Assembly: GCF_029714945.1 (NCBI RefSeq)
Contig: NZ_CP121634.1
Coordinates: 1,695,001 to 1,759,000 of the forward strand
Direction of reading: 5' to 3'
Source: Bradyrhizobium sp. CIAT3101
GTDB lineage: Bacteria > Pseudomonadota > Alphaproteobacteria > Rhizobiales > Xanthobacteraceae
DNA length: 64,000 nucleotides
The notes beneath the pieces were generated by a model. The model ran no database searches. It was not told where the DNA came from and worked only from the letters and a program-made list of their open reading frames with translations. The position numbers and the translations under genes are program-made. Positions 30,433 to 39,813 of this stretch are shown piece after piece. Position 1 is the stretch's first letter. Each line of letters starts with the position of its first letter.

Positions 30433-30816
30433 TCACCGGCAAACCAGCACAGGGATTTTCGCGTAGGTCAGAACCTTGTTTGTCACACTGCCGATGAGAA
30501 GCGTCGAAAGACCGCTGCGGCCATGCCACGACATGACGATGAGATCGCAGCCCTTGGCATCGGCCGCTGCGACGATGGCTTGGTCAGGCTGACCGTGCTC
30601 CACCTGAATTGTCTCGCAGGATACGCCGGCCTCCCGTGCCGCTATTTCCGCGTGATCCAGCACGCTCGCAAAATCGCCGGTGATGGCAAGCAGCGGTTCC
30701 ACGACATAGATGAGAGACACCTTCGCGCCCTCGGATTTGGCCAACGCCAATCCATGCGCCACCCCGCGCTGTGCCAGCTCGGAGCCATCTGTCGGAATGA
30801 GAATATGCCGATACAT
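30433..30816 (-). CDS. Universal stress protein, UspA family
   Basis: A 127-residue single-domain USP. The start at ATG 30816 follows GGAAGG. The Rossmann-like fold opens with MYRHILIPTDGSELAQRG. The ATP-loop motif is SWHGRSGLSTLLIGS: the second Gly, a nine-residue spacer and the final G-S are present, but the first Gly is replaced by Ser, so ATP binding is likely but not certain. It leads the small cluster with the VIT-like and TorF genes on the minus strand. Such clusters are often stress- or oxygen-responsive (inference). Confidence 0.9.
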   Translation of the reverse strand: MYRHILIPTDGSELAQRGVAHGLALAKSEGAKVSLIYVVEPLLAITGDFASVLDHAEIAAREAGVSCETIQVEHGQPDQAIVAAADAKGCDLIVMSWHGRSGLSTLLIGSVTNKVLTYAKIPVLVCR

Positions 30817-30947
30817 GCCAACCTTCCGATCTCCCGGACGCAACTCCGGTTTGTGAAGGTAAGCTGGGTCCGCATTTCGGACGGAGCTTGAGATAGATCA
30901 ATCTATCGCTTGCGCGGGGTATGGAACAGCAACTTATATGGGCGCGG

Positions 30948-31790
30948 TTACAGCCGCTTGATCGCGACGACCTCGCTGCCGGCCGCCTTGATCCGCGCAA
31001 TGGCCGGCGCGATTGGCTCGATCACCGTAGCCATGTGATGCGCGTTGGCGTGAACCATCGTGGTGCCATCCCGCACGATGGCGACGTGGCCCTTCCAGAA
31101 AATCAGATCGCCGCGGAGCAAGTTGTTCCGCTCGTGCGGCTCCAGTGCGCGGCCGAGCCCGGCCTGCTGCATGTCGCTGTCGCGCGGGCAGCCGGTGCCG
31201 GCCGATGTCAGCGAGACCTGGACGAGGCCGGAGCAGTCGATGCCAAGACTGCTCTTGCCGCCCCAGAGATAGGGCGTGCCGACGAAGCGCTCGGCGACTG
31301 CAACGAAGTCCTGTTCGCGATGGTCGAGCGGCGCGAGATGGGTTTTTGGCAGGAATGTACCCTCGCGCGTGACGGCAAAATTTCCGTCCTCGCGCGCGAT
31401 CGTGAACTTTGATCCCAGCACCAGCGTGTCGACCGGCGGCAGCTTGATCGAGGGACCGGGAAAGGCGAGCGTCCGTAGCGCGCTGACCTTGTGCGTCGGA
31501 TCGGCCGCTGGCTTCATCAGCGCAGCGTCCGGCAGCCAGCCGACATAGCCATCGCCACCGAGCTGGCCCCAGGCCCAGCCTTCGCCGTTGCGGTCGTAGA
31601 TCGTGACACGCTCGCCGCGCAGCGCCTCCGTCATCAGCATCGCGTTCGAGGACGGCTGTTCGCGCACCGGCGCGATGGGGGCGACCACCTCGAATTCGTC
31701 GCCCGTGACGAAGCGATCGGCCTGCACCTTGCCTTCGAGATATGCCGCGGCGAGATCGCCGCGCGCTGGTGTCAGCCGAGGATCATGCAT
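30948..31790 (-). CDS. NlpC/P60 (C40) cell-wall peptidase with SH3-like domains
   Basis: A 280-residue protein without an obvious signal peptide. The N-terminal half has two bacterial SH3-like segments (VAPIAPVREQPSSNAMLMTEALRGE... and a second near 100-155). The C-terminal C40 domain has Cys 186 in GIDCSGLV, His 235 in KGHVAIV and His 247 in VHANAHH as the catalytic set. The family cleaves D-gamma-glutamyl-diaminopimelate bonds in peptidoglycan peptides. Its start overlaps the upstream M17 aminopeptidase stop by 8 bp. The pairing suggests stepwise breakdown of wall peptides for recycling (inference). Confidence 0.9.
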   Translation of the reverse strand: MHDPRLTPARGDLAAAYLEGKVQADRFVTGDEFEVVAPIAPVREQPSSNAMLMTEALRGERVTIYDRNGEGWAWGQLGGDGYVGWLPDAALMKPAADPTHKVSALRTLAFPGPSIKLPPVDTLVLGSKFTIAREDGNFAVTREGTFLPKTHLAPLDHREQDFVAVAERFVGTPYLWGGKSSLGIDCSGLVQVSLTSAGTGCPRDSDMQQAGLGRALEPHERNNLLRGDLIFWKGHVAIVRDGTTMVHANAHHMATVIEPIAPAIARIKAAGSEVVAIKRL

Positions 31791-33156
31791 AGCGCTCGCT
31801 CAGCACCTTGTAGATGGCGCGGGCGGCCTGGCATTCGCCGCCCTCGGGGCGCGCCGGCTTGGCCGACGGCGTCCAGCCATAAATATCCACGTGAAGCCAG
31901 CTTTGGGCCTGTTCGACGAAACGTTGCAGGAACAGCGCGCAAGTGATCGAGCCGGCAAAGCCGCCGGACGGTGCGTTGGTGATGGTGGCGGTCTTGGAGT
32001 CCAGCCAGGCATCGTAAGGCGGCCACAGCGGCATGCGCCACAACGGATCGTTCTCCTTCGCCGCGCAGCGCGCGACGTCGGCGGCCAGCGTCTCATCATT
32101 GGTGTAAAAGGGCGGTAAATCCGGTCCCAGCGCGACCCGCGCGGCACCGGTCAGCGTGCCCAGATCGATCAGCAGCTCAGGCTTCTCCTCGTCGGCCAGC
32201 GCCAGCGCGTCGGCGAGCACCAGCCGTCCCTCCGCGTCGGTATTGCCGATCTCGACGGTGATGCCCTTGCGGGAGGTGAAGATGTCGAGCGGGCGGAAGG
32301 CATTGCCGGAGACCGCGTTCTCGACGGCCGGAATCAGCACGCGCAGGCGCACCTTCAGCTTCGCATCCATCACCATGCGCGCCAGCGCCAGCACGTTGGC
32401 GGCGCCGCCCATGTCCTTCTTCATGATCAGCATGCCGCTCGACGGCTTCAGATCGAGCCCGCCGGTGTCGAAGCAGACGCCCTTGCCGACCAGCGTCACC
32501 TTGGGATGGCCGGGATCACCCCAGCCGATGTCGATCAGCCGCGGCGCACGGCTGGATGCCATGCCGACCGCATGGATCAGCGGGAAGCTTGTCTCCAGCT
32601 CCTCGCCGATGGTGCAGGCGTAGCTTGCACCGAACTCAGCGGCGAGCTCTTGCGCGGCCGCGGCCAGCTCCTCCGGCCCCATGTCGTTGGATGGCGTGTT
32701 GATGAGATCGCGCGCCAGCATCGCGGCATCCGCCATGCGGTTGATCTCGGCGGGGTCGACGCCGTCGGGCGGCACCAGTCGGACGTCGGGGCGGTCCGCC
32801 TTGCGGTAACGGGCGAAGCGGTAGCAGCCAAGCGCGAAGGCGAGCGCCGCCAGCCGCGTATCGTGCGGTGCATTGGCAAAGCGATAGGTGCCCGGCGGCA
32901 GCAGGCCCGGCAATGCGCCCGGCCGGAACGGATCGCGCGATCTGGCACCGTCGTCCTCGAGCCCGAACAGCACTTGCGCGATCGTTCCGTCGGGCGCGGG
33001 CAGCGCGAGATAGCCGCCCGGTTTGGCGGCGTAAGCGCTCGCGGTGGCGAACTGGCGTTGCGCCGGCGGCAGCGTCTCGCGCACGGCATCCCAGCTCGAT
33101 TTGGTGACGAAGGTGATCGGGGTGGCAGTCGTGGACGTCTCGAAGACGGAAGGCAT
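31783..33156 (-). CDS. Leucyl aminopeptidase family (M17) metallopeptidase
   Basis: A 457-residue cytosolic zinc/manganese exopeptidase. The C-terminal catalytic domain has VTLVGKGVCFDTGGLDLKP, MKKDMGGAANVL, the family signature NTDAEGRLVLADAL (about residues 300-313) and LIDLGTLTGAA. It would remove N-terminal residues from peptides. It is somewhat shorter at the N-terminus than E. coli PepA. It is translationally coupled to the NlpC/P60 gene and divergent from a small membrane protein gene. Confidence 0.92.
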   Translation of the reverse strand: MPSVFETSTTATPITFVTKSSWDAVRETLPPAQRQFATASAYAAKPGGYLALPAPDGTIAQVLFGLEDDGARSRDPFRPGALPGLLPPGTYRFANAPHDTRLAALAFALGCYRFARYRKADRPDVRLVPPDGVDPAEINRMADAAMLARDLINTPSNDMGPEELAAAAQELAAEFGASYACTIGEELETSFPLIHAVGMASSRAPRLIDIGWGDPGHPKVTLVGKGVCFDTGGLDLKPSSGMLIMKKDMGGAANVLALARMVMDAKLKVRLRVLIPAVENAVSGNAFRPLDIFTSRKGITVEIGNTDAEGRLVLADALALADEEKPELLIDLGTLTGAARVALGPDLPPFYTNDETLAADVARCAAKENDPLWRMPLWPPYDAWLDSKTATITNAPSGGFAGSITCALFLQRFVEQAQSWLHVDIYGWTPSAKPARPEGGECQAARAIYKVLSERYA

Positions 33157-33347
33157 TGGCGGGTCCGCAAGGTCATTCGGGTGGAGGAGACTTCGCAGAG
33201 TTTTGCGGTGGCTGCAATCGGCTTTGCTGTCACCGCTCAGTGAGCCGCTACTCGCAGAGCAGCAGCCATGCTAGGTTCCGGCGGCGGTTGCCAGGTTGCA
33301 CAGAGAACGCCGGTGACCGAAGACGAAGCGTGCCGGGAGGACTTGCA

Positions 33348-33551
33348 ATGGAATTTGTGTGGGGCGTGATCACATTCATCGGCCAGGCCGTCGAGGCTGT
33401 CTTTGGCTATGTCGAGCATCACCACTGGGTCTTCGCGTTCCTCGCCGGCGGCTACGTCTTCTATCTCCATGACCGTTCGATTCATGCGCGGTTCGATGCG
33501 CTCGACAAGCGCATCGACGAAATCCGCAAGCGTCTCGCCATTGAATATTGA
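33348..33551 (+). CDS. Small membrane protein, uncharacterised
   Basis: A 67-residue protein starting at ATG 33348 after a good GGGAGG site. It has a hydrophobic segment (WVFAFLAGGYVFYL) and a charged C-terminal helix with heptad-like spacing (FDALDKRIDEIRKRLAIEY) that could form a short coiled coil. No family was recognised. It is divergent from the M17 peptidase gene. The following 275 bp before the metallophosphoesterase shows no convincing gene. Confidence 0.65.
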   Translation: MEFVWGVITFIGQAVEAVFGYVEHHHWVFAFLAGGYVFYLHDRSIHARFDALDKRIDEIRKRLAIEY

Positions 33552-33826
33552 TCGTGCCAGCGAAACAATCGGCTGATTGCGCGCGTATCTCGTTTGAGAA
33601 CTGCCGTTCACGAGCGCAGTGCCGCAGGGCTTTACTAGCGCCGCGGTTGTGGCATTATTGCTCGATATTTTTAGATTGTGTCGCGCGCGACTGCACGTAT
33701 CGAGCGCAGCAGCGCCGCTTGAATCCGGGTTGATGCCGATCCGGGTTGATACCTGGCTGCACTCTTCGTCGACGGCAATCCTCTCAATCGTTTGGGCGAC
33801 GCAGCATTCGCAATGAGCGGCGCAAC

Positions 33827-35335
33827 ATGGATAGATCGTTTGTCATTGCGCAGATTTCCGACCTGCATCTGGACGGGTCCGGCCGGCTGCTTGCGACGAT
33901 CGAGGCCCTTGCCGAAGCGTTGCGCGAACGGATGGCGGACTTTGCGGATGTGCCCGATCGCATCCTGCTGATCACAGGCGATATCGTGAACGACCCGACG
34001 CCGCGTGCGCTCGACGAAGCGCTCGCGGTCATCGCGTCCTTCCGGCAGACCGGCCTTTTCACCGACATCCAGGCGGTCGCCGGCAATCACGACGTCAAGC
34101 GTCCGAGTCAGCGCGGCGGCCGGCACGATGCCTATGACTATCTGCACCTGCCGCGCACCTCGAAGAGCGTCTATTACCGCCAGGCCGGTCTCGATCTGGT
34201 GCTGCTCGATTCCAACAGGGCAAGCCTGACGACGCTTGCCCGCGGCAACTTCGATGAGCGGGCCTATCACGCGTTGGTGGCGCAATCGGCCCGGCTGAGC
34301 GTCGAGCTCGCGGGCAGCATGGGCTCGGCCGGACGCGCGGATTATTCCGAGCCCACGGAAAATCTGGTGCGCGTGCTGGCGTTGCATCATCATCCGCTGC
34401 CGCAGGCGACCGGCGAGGGCAAGCGGTTTCTCGGCGTCCCCGATGAGCCGCTGATGTATCTGGCCGCCCCCGCGACCTTTCTCGAAGCCGCCACCTCGCT
34501 CAACGTCAATCTGGTGCTCCACGGGCACCGGCATGTCGAGGGGCTCACCCGCTATTCGATCCCCGACCCGCGTGCGCCCTTGAGCGGGGCTGAGGATTTC
34601 TGGCGCACGATCTATCTGCTCTCCTGCCCGTCCTCCACCGGGCAGGGCGGCGACGACGCCGGCTTCAACATCATCCATTTTGGCGCGGCCGCCGACGCCG
34701 CGCGGCCCGAGTACTGCTTCGCAATCGCCCGCTATTCGCGGCCACGCAATGATGGCGCCTTCAGGCCGCTCGACTCGAATCTGCCGGATGGCGTCGTCAG
34801 GCTTCCGGTGGGACGAGATCTGTCGCGCGATCCCGCTGTCCAATCCGTGATCGAGATCGCCTCATGCGCATCGCTGAAGCGGGATCAGGTCGTGGCGCTG
34901 ATCCGTCGGCTGCTGTCGCGTCGCGCCTTCTACGATGATGGCGGACAGGACTGGGCGGACATCCTCTACACCTATCTCGTCACCTCCCATGCCTGGGCAG
35001 ATCTCTCCGGCAGGTTCGCGAAGTCGGCCCAGAGGTCCGACCTCGCGGCGCTGGCAGACGTGAAGCGGCTGCTCCATCAGTTGATCGGACAATGCGCCGA
35101 CACGCTCGGCATCGAGCGCGCCGCGCTGGACGAACTCCGCGCCGACCGCCTGGTCAATCGCGACGACCTGTCGCGGCAGTGGCCGACGCTGCCGCGCGAG
35201 GCTGCCGACATCGCGCCGAGGACACAGCAGCGACTGCAATTGCTGCGGGACCTGAACGACCAGGTGAAGCTGCTCGGCCTCGATCTGGGCCTGGGTGGCG
35301 AGATGCCGCCACAGGGCGGCGGTCCGCCACGTTAA
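33827..35335 (+). CDS. Calcineurin-like metallophosphoesterase
   Basis: A 502-residue protein. The N-terminal half (about 1-270) holds all metal-binding motifs of the family: ISDLHLD (Asp 12, His 14), ITGDIVND, VAGNHDVK, LALHHHPLP and LHGHRHVEG. The C-terminal 230 residues are helical, match nothing I recognise and may be a regulatory or partner-binding extension. The substrate could be a cyclic nucleotide, phosphoprotein or nucleic acid. ATG 33827 is chosen because homology begins at once. It is adjacent to tadD on the same strand but separated by 71 bp, with GTTAAC-type motifs. Confidence 0.85.
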   Translation: MDRSFVIAQISDLHLDGSGRLLATIEALAEALRERMADFADVPDRILLITGDIVNDPTPRALDEALAVIASFRQTGLFTDIQAVAGNHDVKRPSQRGGRHDAYDYLHLPRTSKSVYYRQAGLDLVLLDSNRASLTTLARGNFDERAYHALVAQSARLSVELAGSMGSAGRADYSEPTENLVRVLALHHHPLPQATGEGKRFLGVPDEPLMYLAAPATFLEAATSLNVNLVLHGHRHVEGLTRYSIPDPRAPLSGAEDFWRTIYLLSCPSSTGQGGDDAGFNIIHFGAAADAARPEYCFAIARYSRPRNDGAFRPLDSNLPDGVVRLPVGRDLSRDPAVQSVIEIASCASLKRDQVVALIRRLLSRRAFYDDGGQDWADILYTYLVTSHAWADLSGRFAKSAQRSDLAALADVKRLLHQLIGQCADTLGIERAALDELRADRLVNRDDLSRQWPTLPREAADIAPRTQQRLQLLRDLNDQVKLLGLDLGLGGEMPPQGGGPPR

Positions 35336-35406
35336 CCGGCCATTAGGGTTAACAGTCTATTGCTGACGCGTTCTGCTCGATCAATCGGCTCGAGAGTCAA
35401 AGCGTC

Positions 35407-36219
35407 ATGCGTCAATGGTTCCGTCCTGCCCGGCTTCTTGCCTCCGCCTCGCTGATTGCGCTCGCGGCCGCGAGCCTCGGCGGCTGCACGGCAATGTCAA
35501 AGCTCTCGGATGTGACCGGCTCGATCGGCCCGAAGGCGGAGGCCGCCCCGGCCGATCCGGCGCGCGCCATGGAGGCCTATAGCGAGCGCTATCGCGCCAA
35601 CCCCAAGGATCCCGACGCGGCGCTGGCCTACGGCCAGGCCCTGCGCGCCAACGGGCAGCGTGCCCAGGCCGCCGCCGTGCTCGAACAGGCGACCATCGCC
35701 AATCCCGGCAACAAGCCGCTGCTTGCCCAATATGGCCGCGCGCTCGCCGACACCGGTAATTTCCAGCAGGCCTTCGACGTGCTGTCGAAGGCGCATTCGC
35801 CCGACAATCCGGACTGGCGCCTCCTCTCGGTGCAGGGCACGGCGCTCGATCAGATGGGCCGTCACGAAGAGGCGCGCAGCTACTATGCGAGCGCGCTCAA
35901 GATTGCGCCCGGCGATCCCGGCGTGCTCTCCAATCTCGGCCTGTCCTACATGCTCACGAAGGAGCTGCCGAAAGCCGAGGAAGCGCTGCGGCAGGCCTAC
36001 GCCTCGCCGCATGCGAGCGCCCGGGTGCGGCAGAACCTCGCGCTGGTGGTCGGCCTCCAGGGACGCTTCGCGGAAGCGGAGACCATCGTGAAGGCGGACC
36101 TGCCGCCGGACCAGGCGGCGGCCAATGTCGCCTATCTCAAGGAAATGCTGAACCGCAATGATGGTTCGCGCGGCGCGCCGAAGCGGACGCCGGTTGCCTC
36201 GCTCAGCCAGGCGGACTGA
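35407..36219 (+). CDS. tadD: Tad pilus assembly lipoprotein with TPR repeats
   Basis: A 270-residue lipoprotein (lipobox LGGC, about Cys 28). It contains at least three tetratricopeptide repeats (DPDAALAYGQALRANGQRAQAAAVLEQA; NKPLLAQYGRALADTGNFQQAFDVLSKA; WRLLSVQGTALDQMGRHEEARSYYASAL; PGVLSNLGLSYMLTKELPKAEEALRQAY). TadD-type proteins act as outer-membrane pilotins or scaffolds for the Tad secretin. It faces tadC, its functional partner, on the opposite strand. The upstream gap contains two GTTAAC hexamers (near 35334 and 35350) that could be CtrA half-sites. Confidence 0.85.
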   Translation: MRQWFRPARLLASASLIALAAASLGGCTAMSKLSDVTGSIGPKAEAAPADPARAMEAYSERYRANPKDPDAALAYGQALRANGQRAQAAAVLEQATIANPGNKPLLAQYGRALADTGNFQQAFDVLSKAHSPDNPDWRLLSVQGTALDQMGRHEEARSYYASALKIAPGDPGVLSNLGLSYMLTKELPKAEEALRQAYASPHASARVRQNLALVVGLQGRFAEAETIVKADLPPDQAAANVAYLKEMLNRNDGSRGAPKRTPVASLSQAD

Positions 36220-36308
36220 TCCGCCGCCCTCGGCGCGATCAGGAGAATTTCGTCAGATACTTCGGAGCTTTGCAGCGATCCACATGGCATCGGGCCGGCC
36301 TTGGCCGG

Positions 36309-36334
36309 CTACTGTGCATGGGGTTGTTTTCGCG
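36309..36334 (-). repeat. 26-bp post-stop repeat, copy 2 (after tadC)
   Basis: Identical to the element after metH (8961-8986). On the tadC strand it reads cgcgaa followed by AACAACCCCATGCACAGTAG and starts 16 nt beyond the tadC stop. Confidence 0.75.
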
Positions 36335-36350
36335 GTTTTGTCCTGCTGCG

Positions 36351-37325
36351 TCAGTGCAGCTCGGAGATCTTGATGCCGGTCGGTCCGAGAATGACGACGA
36401 ACAGCACCGGCAGGAAGAACAGGATCATCGGCACCGTCAGCTTCGGCGGCAGCGCGGCGGCCTTCTTCTCGGCTTCGTTCATGCGCATGTCGCGGTTCTC
36501 CTGCGCCATTACGCGCAGGGATTGGCCGAGCGGGGTGCCGTAGCGTTCCGCCTGCTGAAGCGCCAGACACACCGATTTGACGCCTTCGAGCCCGGTGCGT
36601 TTCGCCAGGTTTTCATACGCCACCTTGCGGTCCTGCAAATAGGACAGCTCGGCGGTGGTCAGCGTGAACTCCTCCGACAGCGCGATCGACTGGCCGACGA
36701 TTTCGGTCGCGACCTTGCGGAACGCCATTTCCACCGACATGCCGGATTCGATACAGATCAGCAGCAGGTCGAGCGCATCGGGAAACGCGCGCTTGATCGA
36801 GAGCTGGCGCTTGGAGATCGCGTTCTTCAGGAACAGCATCGGGGCCTGCAGGCCGAGATAGGCCGCACCGACGCAGATGCCGATCTTGATCGGCATCGGG
36901 CGATCCATATGGGCGATCAGGAACACGTAGACGACCGAGCCGACGAACAGCACGAGCGGCGCGACCATGCGGGCGAACAGGAAGGTGACGTAAGGCGCCT
37001 GGCCGCGATAGCCCGCCATGATCAGCTTGTCGCGCGCAGCTTCCTGCGCCAGCCATTTGGTAAGGTTGAAGTCGTCGACCACCTTGGACACGAGCTGCTT
37101 GGGGGTCTGGCGCAGCGAGACCTTCTCGCTCTTGTTGAGGCGTTCGCGCTCGCGCTGCCGGATCCGCTCGCGCTCGCTCGCCACCGCCTTCATGCGCTTG
37201 GCGAGACCCTCGCCGGCGAACAGCGGCATCACCAGCGTATACACCGTGGCACTGGCGGCGATGGCCGCCAGCAGCATGGTCATGAAGTGCGGGTCATGCA
37301 GTTTCGTAACGAGGAAGTCGACCAT
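36351..37325 (-). CDS. tadC: Tad pilus inner-membrane platform protein TadC
   Basis: A 324-residue type II secretion F-domain (GspF-like) protein. An N-terminal helix (about 15-37) is followed by a long charged cytosolic segment (RERIRQRERERLNKSEK). Then come paired membrane helices and the F domain with FPDALDLLLICIESGMSVEMAF. It pairs with TadB to form the platform through which the CpaF ATPase drives pilin polymerisation. It is the last gene of the minus-strand cpa operon, 9 bp after tadB, and is followed by the 26-bp repeat. Confidence 0.93.
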   Translation of the reverse strand: MVDFLVTKLHDPHFMTMLLAAIAASATVYTLVMPLFAGEGLAKRMKAVASERERIRQRERERLNKSEKVSLRQTPKQLVSKVVDDFNLTKWLAQEAARDKLIMAGYRGQAPYVTFLFARMVAPLVLFVGSVVYVFLIAHMDRPMPIKIGICVGAAYLGLQAPMLFLKNAISKRQLSIKRAFPDALDLLLICIESGMSVEMAFRKVATEIVGQSIALSEEFTLTTAELSYLQDRKVAYENLAKRTGLEGVKSVCLALQQAERYGTPLGQSLRVMAQENRDMRMNEAEKKAAALPPKLTVPMILFFLPVLFVVILGPTGIKISELH

Positions 37326-37334
37326 ACGGCACCG

Positions 37335-38312
37335 TCAGAAATCGAAGTTGATCATCTTCTTCATCACCATGATGCCGACCGACATCCAGGCAACGCAGCC
37401 GACCAGCATGAGCTGGCCGGTGGGATGGGTCCACAGCAGGGAGATGTAGCCGGGCGTCGTGAGATAGACGAGGAACATCACGATCGGCGGCAGCGAGCCG
37501 ATGATGCCGGCCGAAGCCTTGGCTTCCATCGACATCGCCTGGATCTTTTCCTTCATCTTCTTGCGGTCGCGCAGCACCTTGGAGAGGTTGCCCAGCGCTT
37601 CGGAGAGGTTGCCGCCCGACTTCTGCTGGATCGACACCACGATGCCGAAGAAATTGGCCTCCGGCAGCGGCATGCGCTCATAGAGGCGCGAGCAGGCTTC
37701 GCCGAGCGGCATGCCGATGGCCTGCGTCTCGATGATGGCGAGGAACTCGCTGCGCAGCGGCTCCGGTGCGTCGGCCGCGACGACCTTGATGGATTCGAAC
37801 AGCGGCAGGCCGGCCTTGATGCCGCGGACGATGACGTCGACGGCGTCGGGCAGCGCGGCCAGGAACTTGTTTTCGCGGCGCTTCTTCAGGAAGCCCAGCG
37901 TCCAGCGCGGCAGGCCGAGGCCGCCGGCAAAGGCAAGACCGGCCGCGCCGATCAGGCCGCCGCCACCGAATAGCGCGCCGAAGAAAAACACGCCTGCCAC
38001 GACGGCGGATGCGATCCAGAATTTCTGCGGCGTCCAGTCGAGCCCCGCTTGTGAAATGCGGACGTGGAGTGGAACGCTCTTTTCCTGCGCCCGCCTCGCC
38101 TCGAGGTCCTTGAGCGAGGTCTCGACCTGCTCGCGGCGCGAGCGCTGGCTCTTTTCAGCCTGCTTGGCCGCGGGCGCGTCGGCGCGCCCGATCGAGGCCC
38201 GGCGGCTCTCGGCCTTCCGTTCGCCCGACAGCAGCGGATAGAGGAAGACCCAGGCGATGCCGCCGACGGCGGCGGTGGCGAGGAAGGCGAGGGCGAGGAC
38301 CTGCATGTTCAT
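37335..38312 (-). CDS. tadB: Tad pilus inner-membrane platform protein TadB
   Basis: A 325-residue GspF-like protein: an N-terminal helix, a charged cytosolic region (KQAEKSQRSRREQVETSLKD), central helices, and an F domain with LPDAVDVIVRGIKAGLPLFESI and FGIVVSIQQKSGGNLSEALGNLS, then a C-terminal helix pair. It is the partner of TadC and lies 16 bp after cpaF in the operon. Confidence 0.93.
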   Translation of the reverse strand: MNMQVLALAFLATAAVGGIAWVFLYPLLSGERKAESRRASIGRADAPAAKQAEKSQRSRREQVETSLKDLEARRAQEKSVPLHVRISQAGLDWTPQKFWIASAVVAGVFFFGALFGGGGLIGAAGLAFAGGLGLPRWTLGFLKKRRENKFLAALPDAVDVIVRGIKAGLPLFESIKVVAADAPEPLRSEFLAIIETQAIGMPLGEACSRLYERMPLPEANFFGIVVSIQQKSGGNLSEALGNLSKVLRDRKKMKEKIQAMSMEAKASAGIIGSLPPIVMFLVYLTTPGYISLLWTHPTGQLMLVGCVAWMSVGIMVMKKMINFDF

Positions 38313-38328
38313 GGCTGTACCGACCTGC

Positions 38329-39792
38329 TCACGTGTTCGGTGCCACTTCCGCGGCGTCGAGCGCGGCGCCGAGGCGTTTCTCTTCGCCGTAGTAGCGGGC
38401 GCGCTCCCAGAATTTCGGGCGGCCGATGCCGGTCGAGCGGTGCTTGCCGATGATCTTGCCGTTGGCGTCCTCGCCGACCAGGTCGTAGAGGAAGATGTCC
38501 TGGGTGATGATGGTATCGCCTTCCATGCCCATCACCTCGGTGATGTGGGTGATGCGGCGCGAACCGTCGCGCAGGCGCGCGGCCTGGACGATGACGTCGA
38601 TCGAGGCGCAGATCATTTCGCGAATGGTGCGCGAGGGCAGCGAGAAGCCGCCCATCGTGATCATGGATTCGCAGCGCGACAGCGCTTCGCGGGGATTGTT
38701 GGCGTGCAGCGTTCCCATCGAGCCGTCGTGGCCGGTGTTCATGGCCTGGAGGAGGTCGAAGGCCTCCGGGCCGCGGACTTCGCCGACGATGATGCGTTCA
38801 GGACGCATACGCAGACAGTTGCGCACCAGCTCGCGCATGGTGACCTGGCCTTCGCCCTCGATGTTGGGCGGCCGGGTTTCGAGCCGCACCACGTGGGGCT
38901 GCTGCAGCTGGAGTTCGGCGGCGTCTTCGCAGGTGATGACGCGCTCGTCGTGCTCGATATAGTTGGTCAGGCAGTTGAGCAGCGTGGTCTTGCCCGAGCC
39001 GGTACCGCCGGAGATCAGCACGTTGCAGCGGACACGTCCGATGATCTGGAGGATTTCCGCGCCTTCCGGCGAGATCGCGCCGAACTTGACCAGCTGATCC
39101 AGCGTCAGCTTGTCTTTCTTGAACTTACGAATGGTGAGCGCGGGGCCGTCGATGGCGAGCGGCGGCACGATGGCGTTGACGCGGGAGCCGTCGGCGAGGC
39201 GCGCGTCGCAGATCGGCGAGGATTCGTCGACGCGCCGGCCGACCTGGCTGACGATGCGTTGGCAGATGTTGAGGAGCTGCTGATTGTCGCGGAAGCGGAT
39301 GCCGGTTTTCTGGATCTTGCCGCTGACTTCGATGAAGACCGTGCCGGCGCCGTTCACCATGATGTCGGCGATGTCGTCGCGCGCCAAGAGCGGCTCGAGC
39401 GGACCATAGCCGAGCACGTCGTTGCAGATATCGTCGAGCAGCTCTTCCTGCTCGGCGATCGACATCACGATGTTCTTGATCGCGATGATCTCGTTGACGA
39501 TGTCGCGGATTTCCTCGCGCGCCGACTCGGAATCGAGCTTGGCGAGCTGGGCGAGGTCGATGGCCTCGATCAGCGCGCCGAAGATGGTCGCCTTGACCTC
39601 GTAATAATTGTCCGAGCGGCGGGTCTCCATGACCGGCGCCGGCCGGGAGGGGGCGAGCGGCGGCGAGGCGACGGCCGGCGGGGGCGGCGCGCGTGACACC
39701 GTCGGCGCCGGAGCCGGGGCAGGCTCTGGCGACACGGCGCCGGGCTTGGGTGCCCGAAGGTCGGTGTCTGTTCCGCTACGCTTACCGAACAC
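38329..39792 (-). CDS. cpaF: Tad pilus secretion ATPase
   Basis: A 487-residue VirB11/GspE-family hexameric ATPase (CpaF/TadA). A Pro/Ala-rich disordered N-terminus (about 1-50) precedes the N-terminal domain and the motor. Walker A is SGGTGSGKTTLLN (about 260-272), the Asp box follows (ITCEDAAELQL), and Walker B is IIVGEVRGPEAFDLLQAMNTGHDG. It powers extension, and in Caulobacter also retraction, of the Flp pilus. It lies between cpaE and tadB. Confidence 0.95.
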   Translation of the reverse strand: MFGKRSGTDTDLRAPKPGAVSPEPAPAPAPTVSRAPPPPAVASPPLAPSRPAPVMETRRSDNYYEVKATIFGALIEAIDLAQLAKLDSESAREEIRDIVNEIIAIKNIVMSIAEQEELLDDICNDVLGYGPLEPLLARDDIADIMVNGAGTVFIEVSGKIQKTGIRFRDNQQLLNICQRIVSQVGRRVDESSPICDARLADGSRVNAIVPPLAIDGPALTIRKFKKDKLTLDQLVKFGAISPEGAEILQIIGRVRCNVLISGGTGSGKTTLLNCLTNYIEHDERVITCEDAAELQLQQPHVVRLETRPPNIEGEGQVTMRELVRNCLRMRPERIIVGEVRGPEAFDLLQAMNTGHDGSMGTLHANNPREALSRCESMITMGGFSLPSRTIREMICASIDVIVQAARLRDGSRRITHITEVMGMEGDTIITQDIFLYDLVGEDANGKIIGKHRSTGIGRPKFWERARYYGEEKRLGAALDAAEVAPNT

Positions 39793-39813
39793 TTAACGAC
39801 TCCATGCGGCGGC

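Noticed and set aside
33548..33816. Two overlapping short plus-strand frames before the metallophosphoesterase gene
   Set aside because: No ribosome-binding site, mixed composition and no resemblance to any family; treated as non-coding.
36270..37973. Long plus-strand frame opposite tadC and tadB
   Set aside because: Antisense shadow with His/Arg/Asp-rich low-complexity translation; the minus-strand genes carry all motifs.
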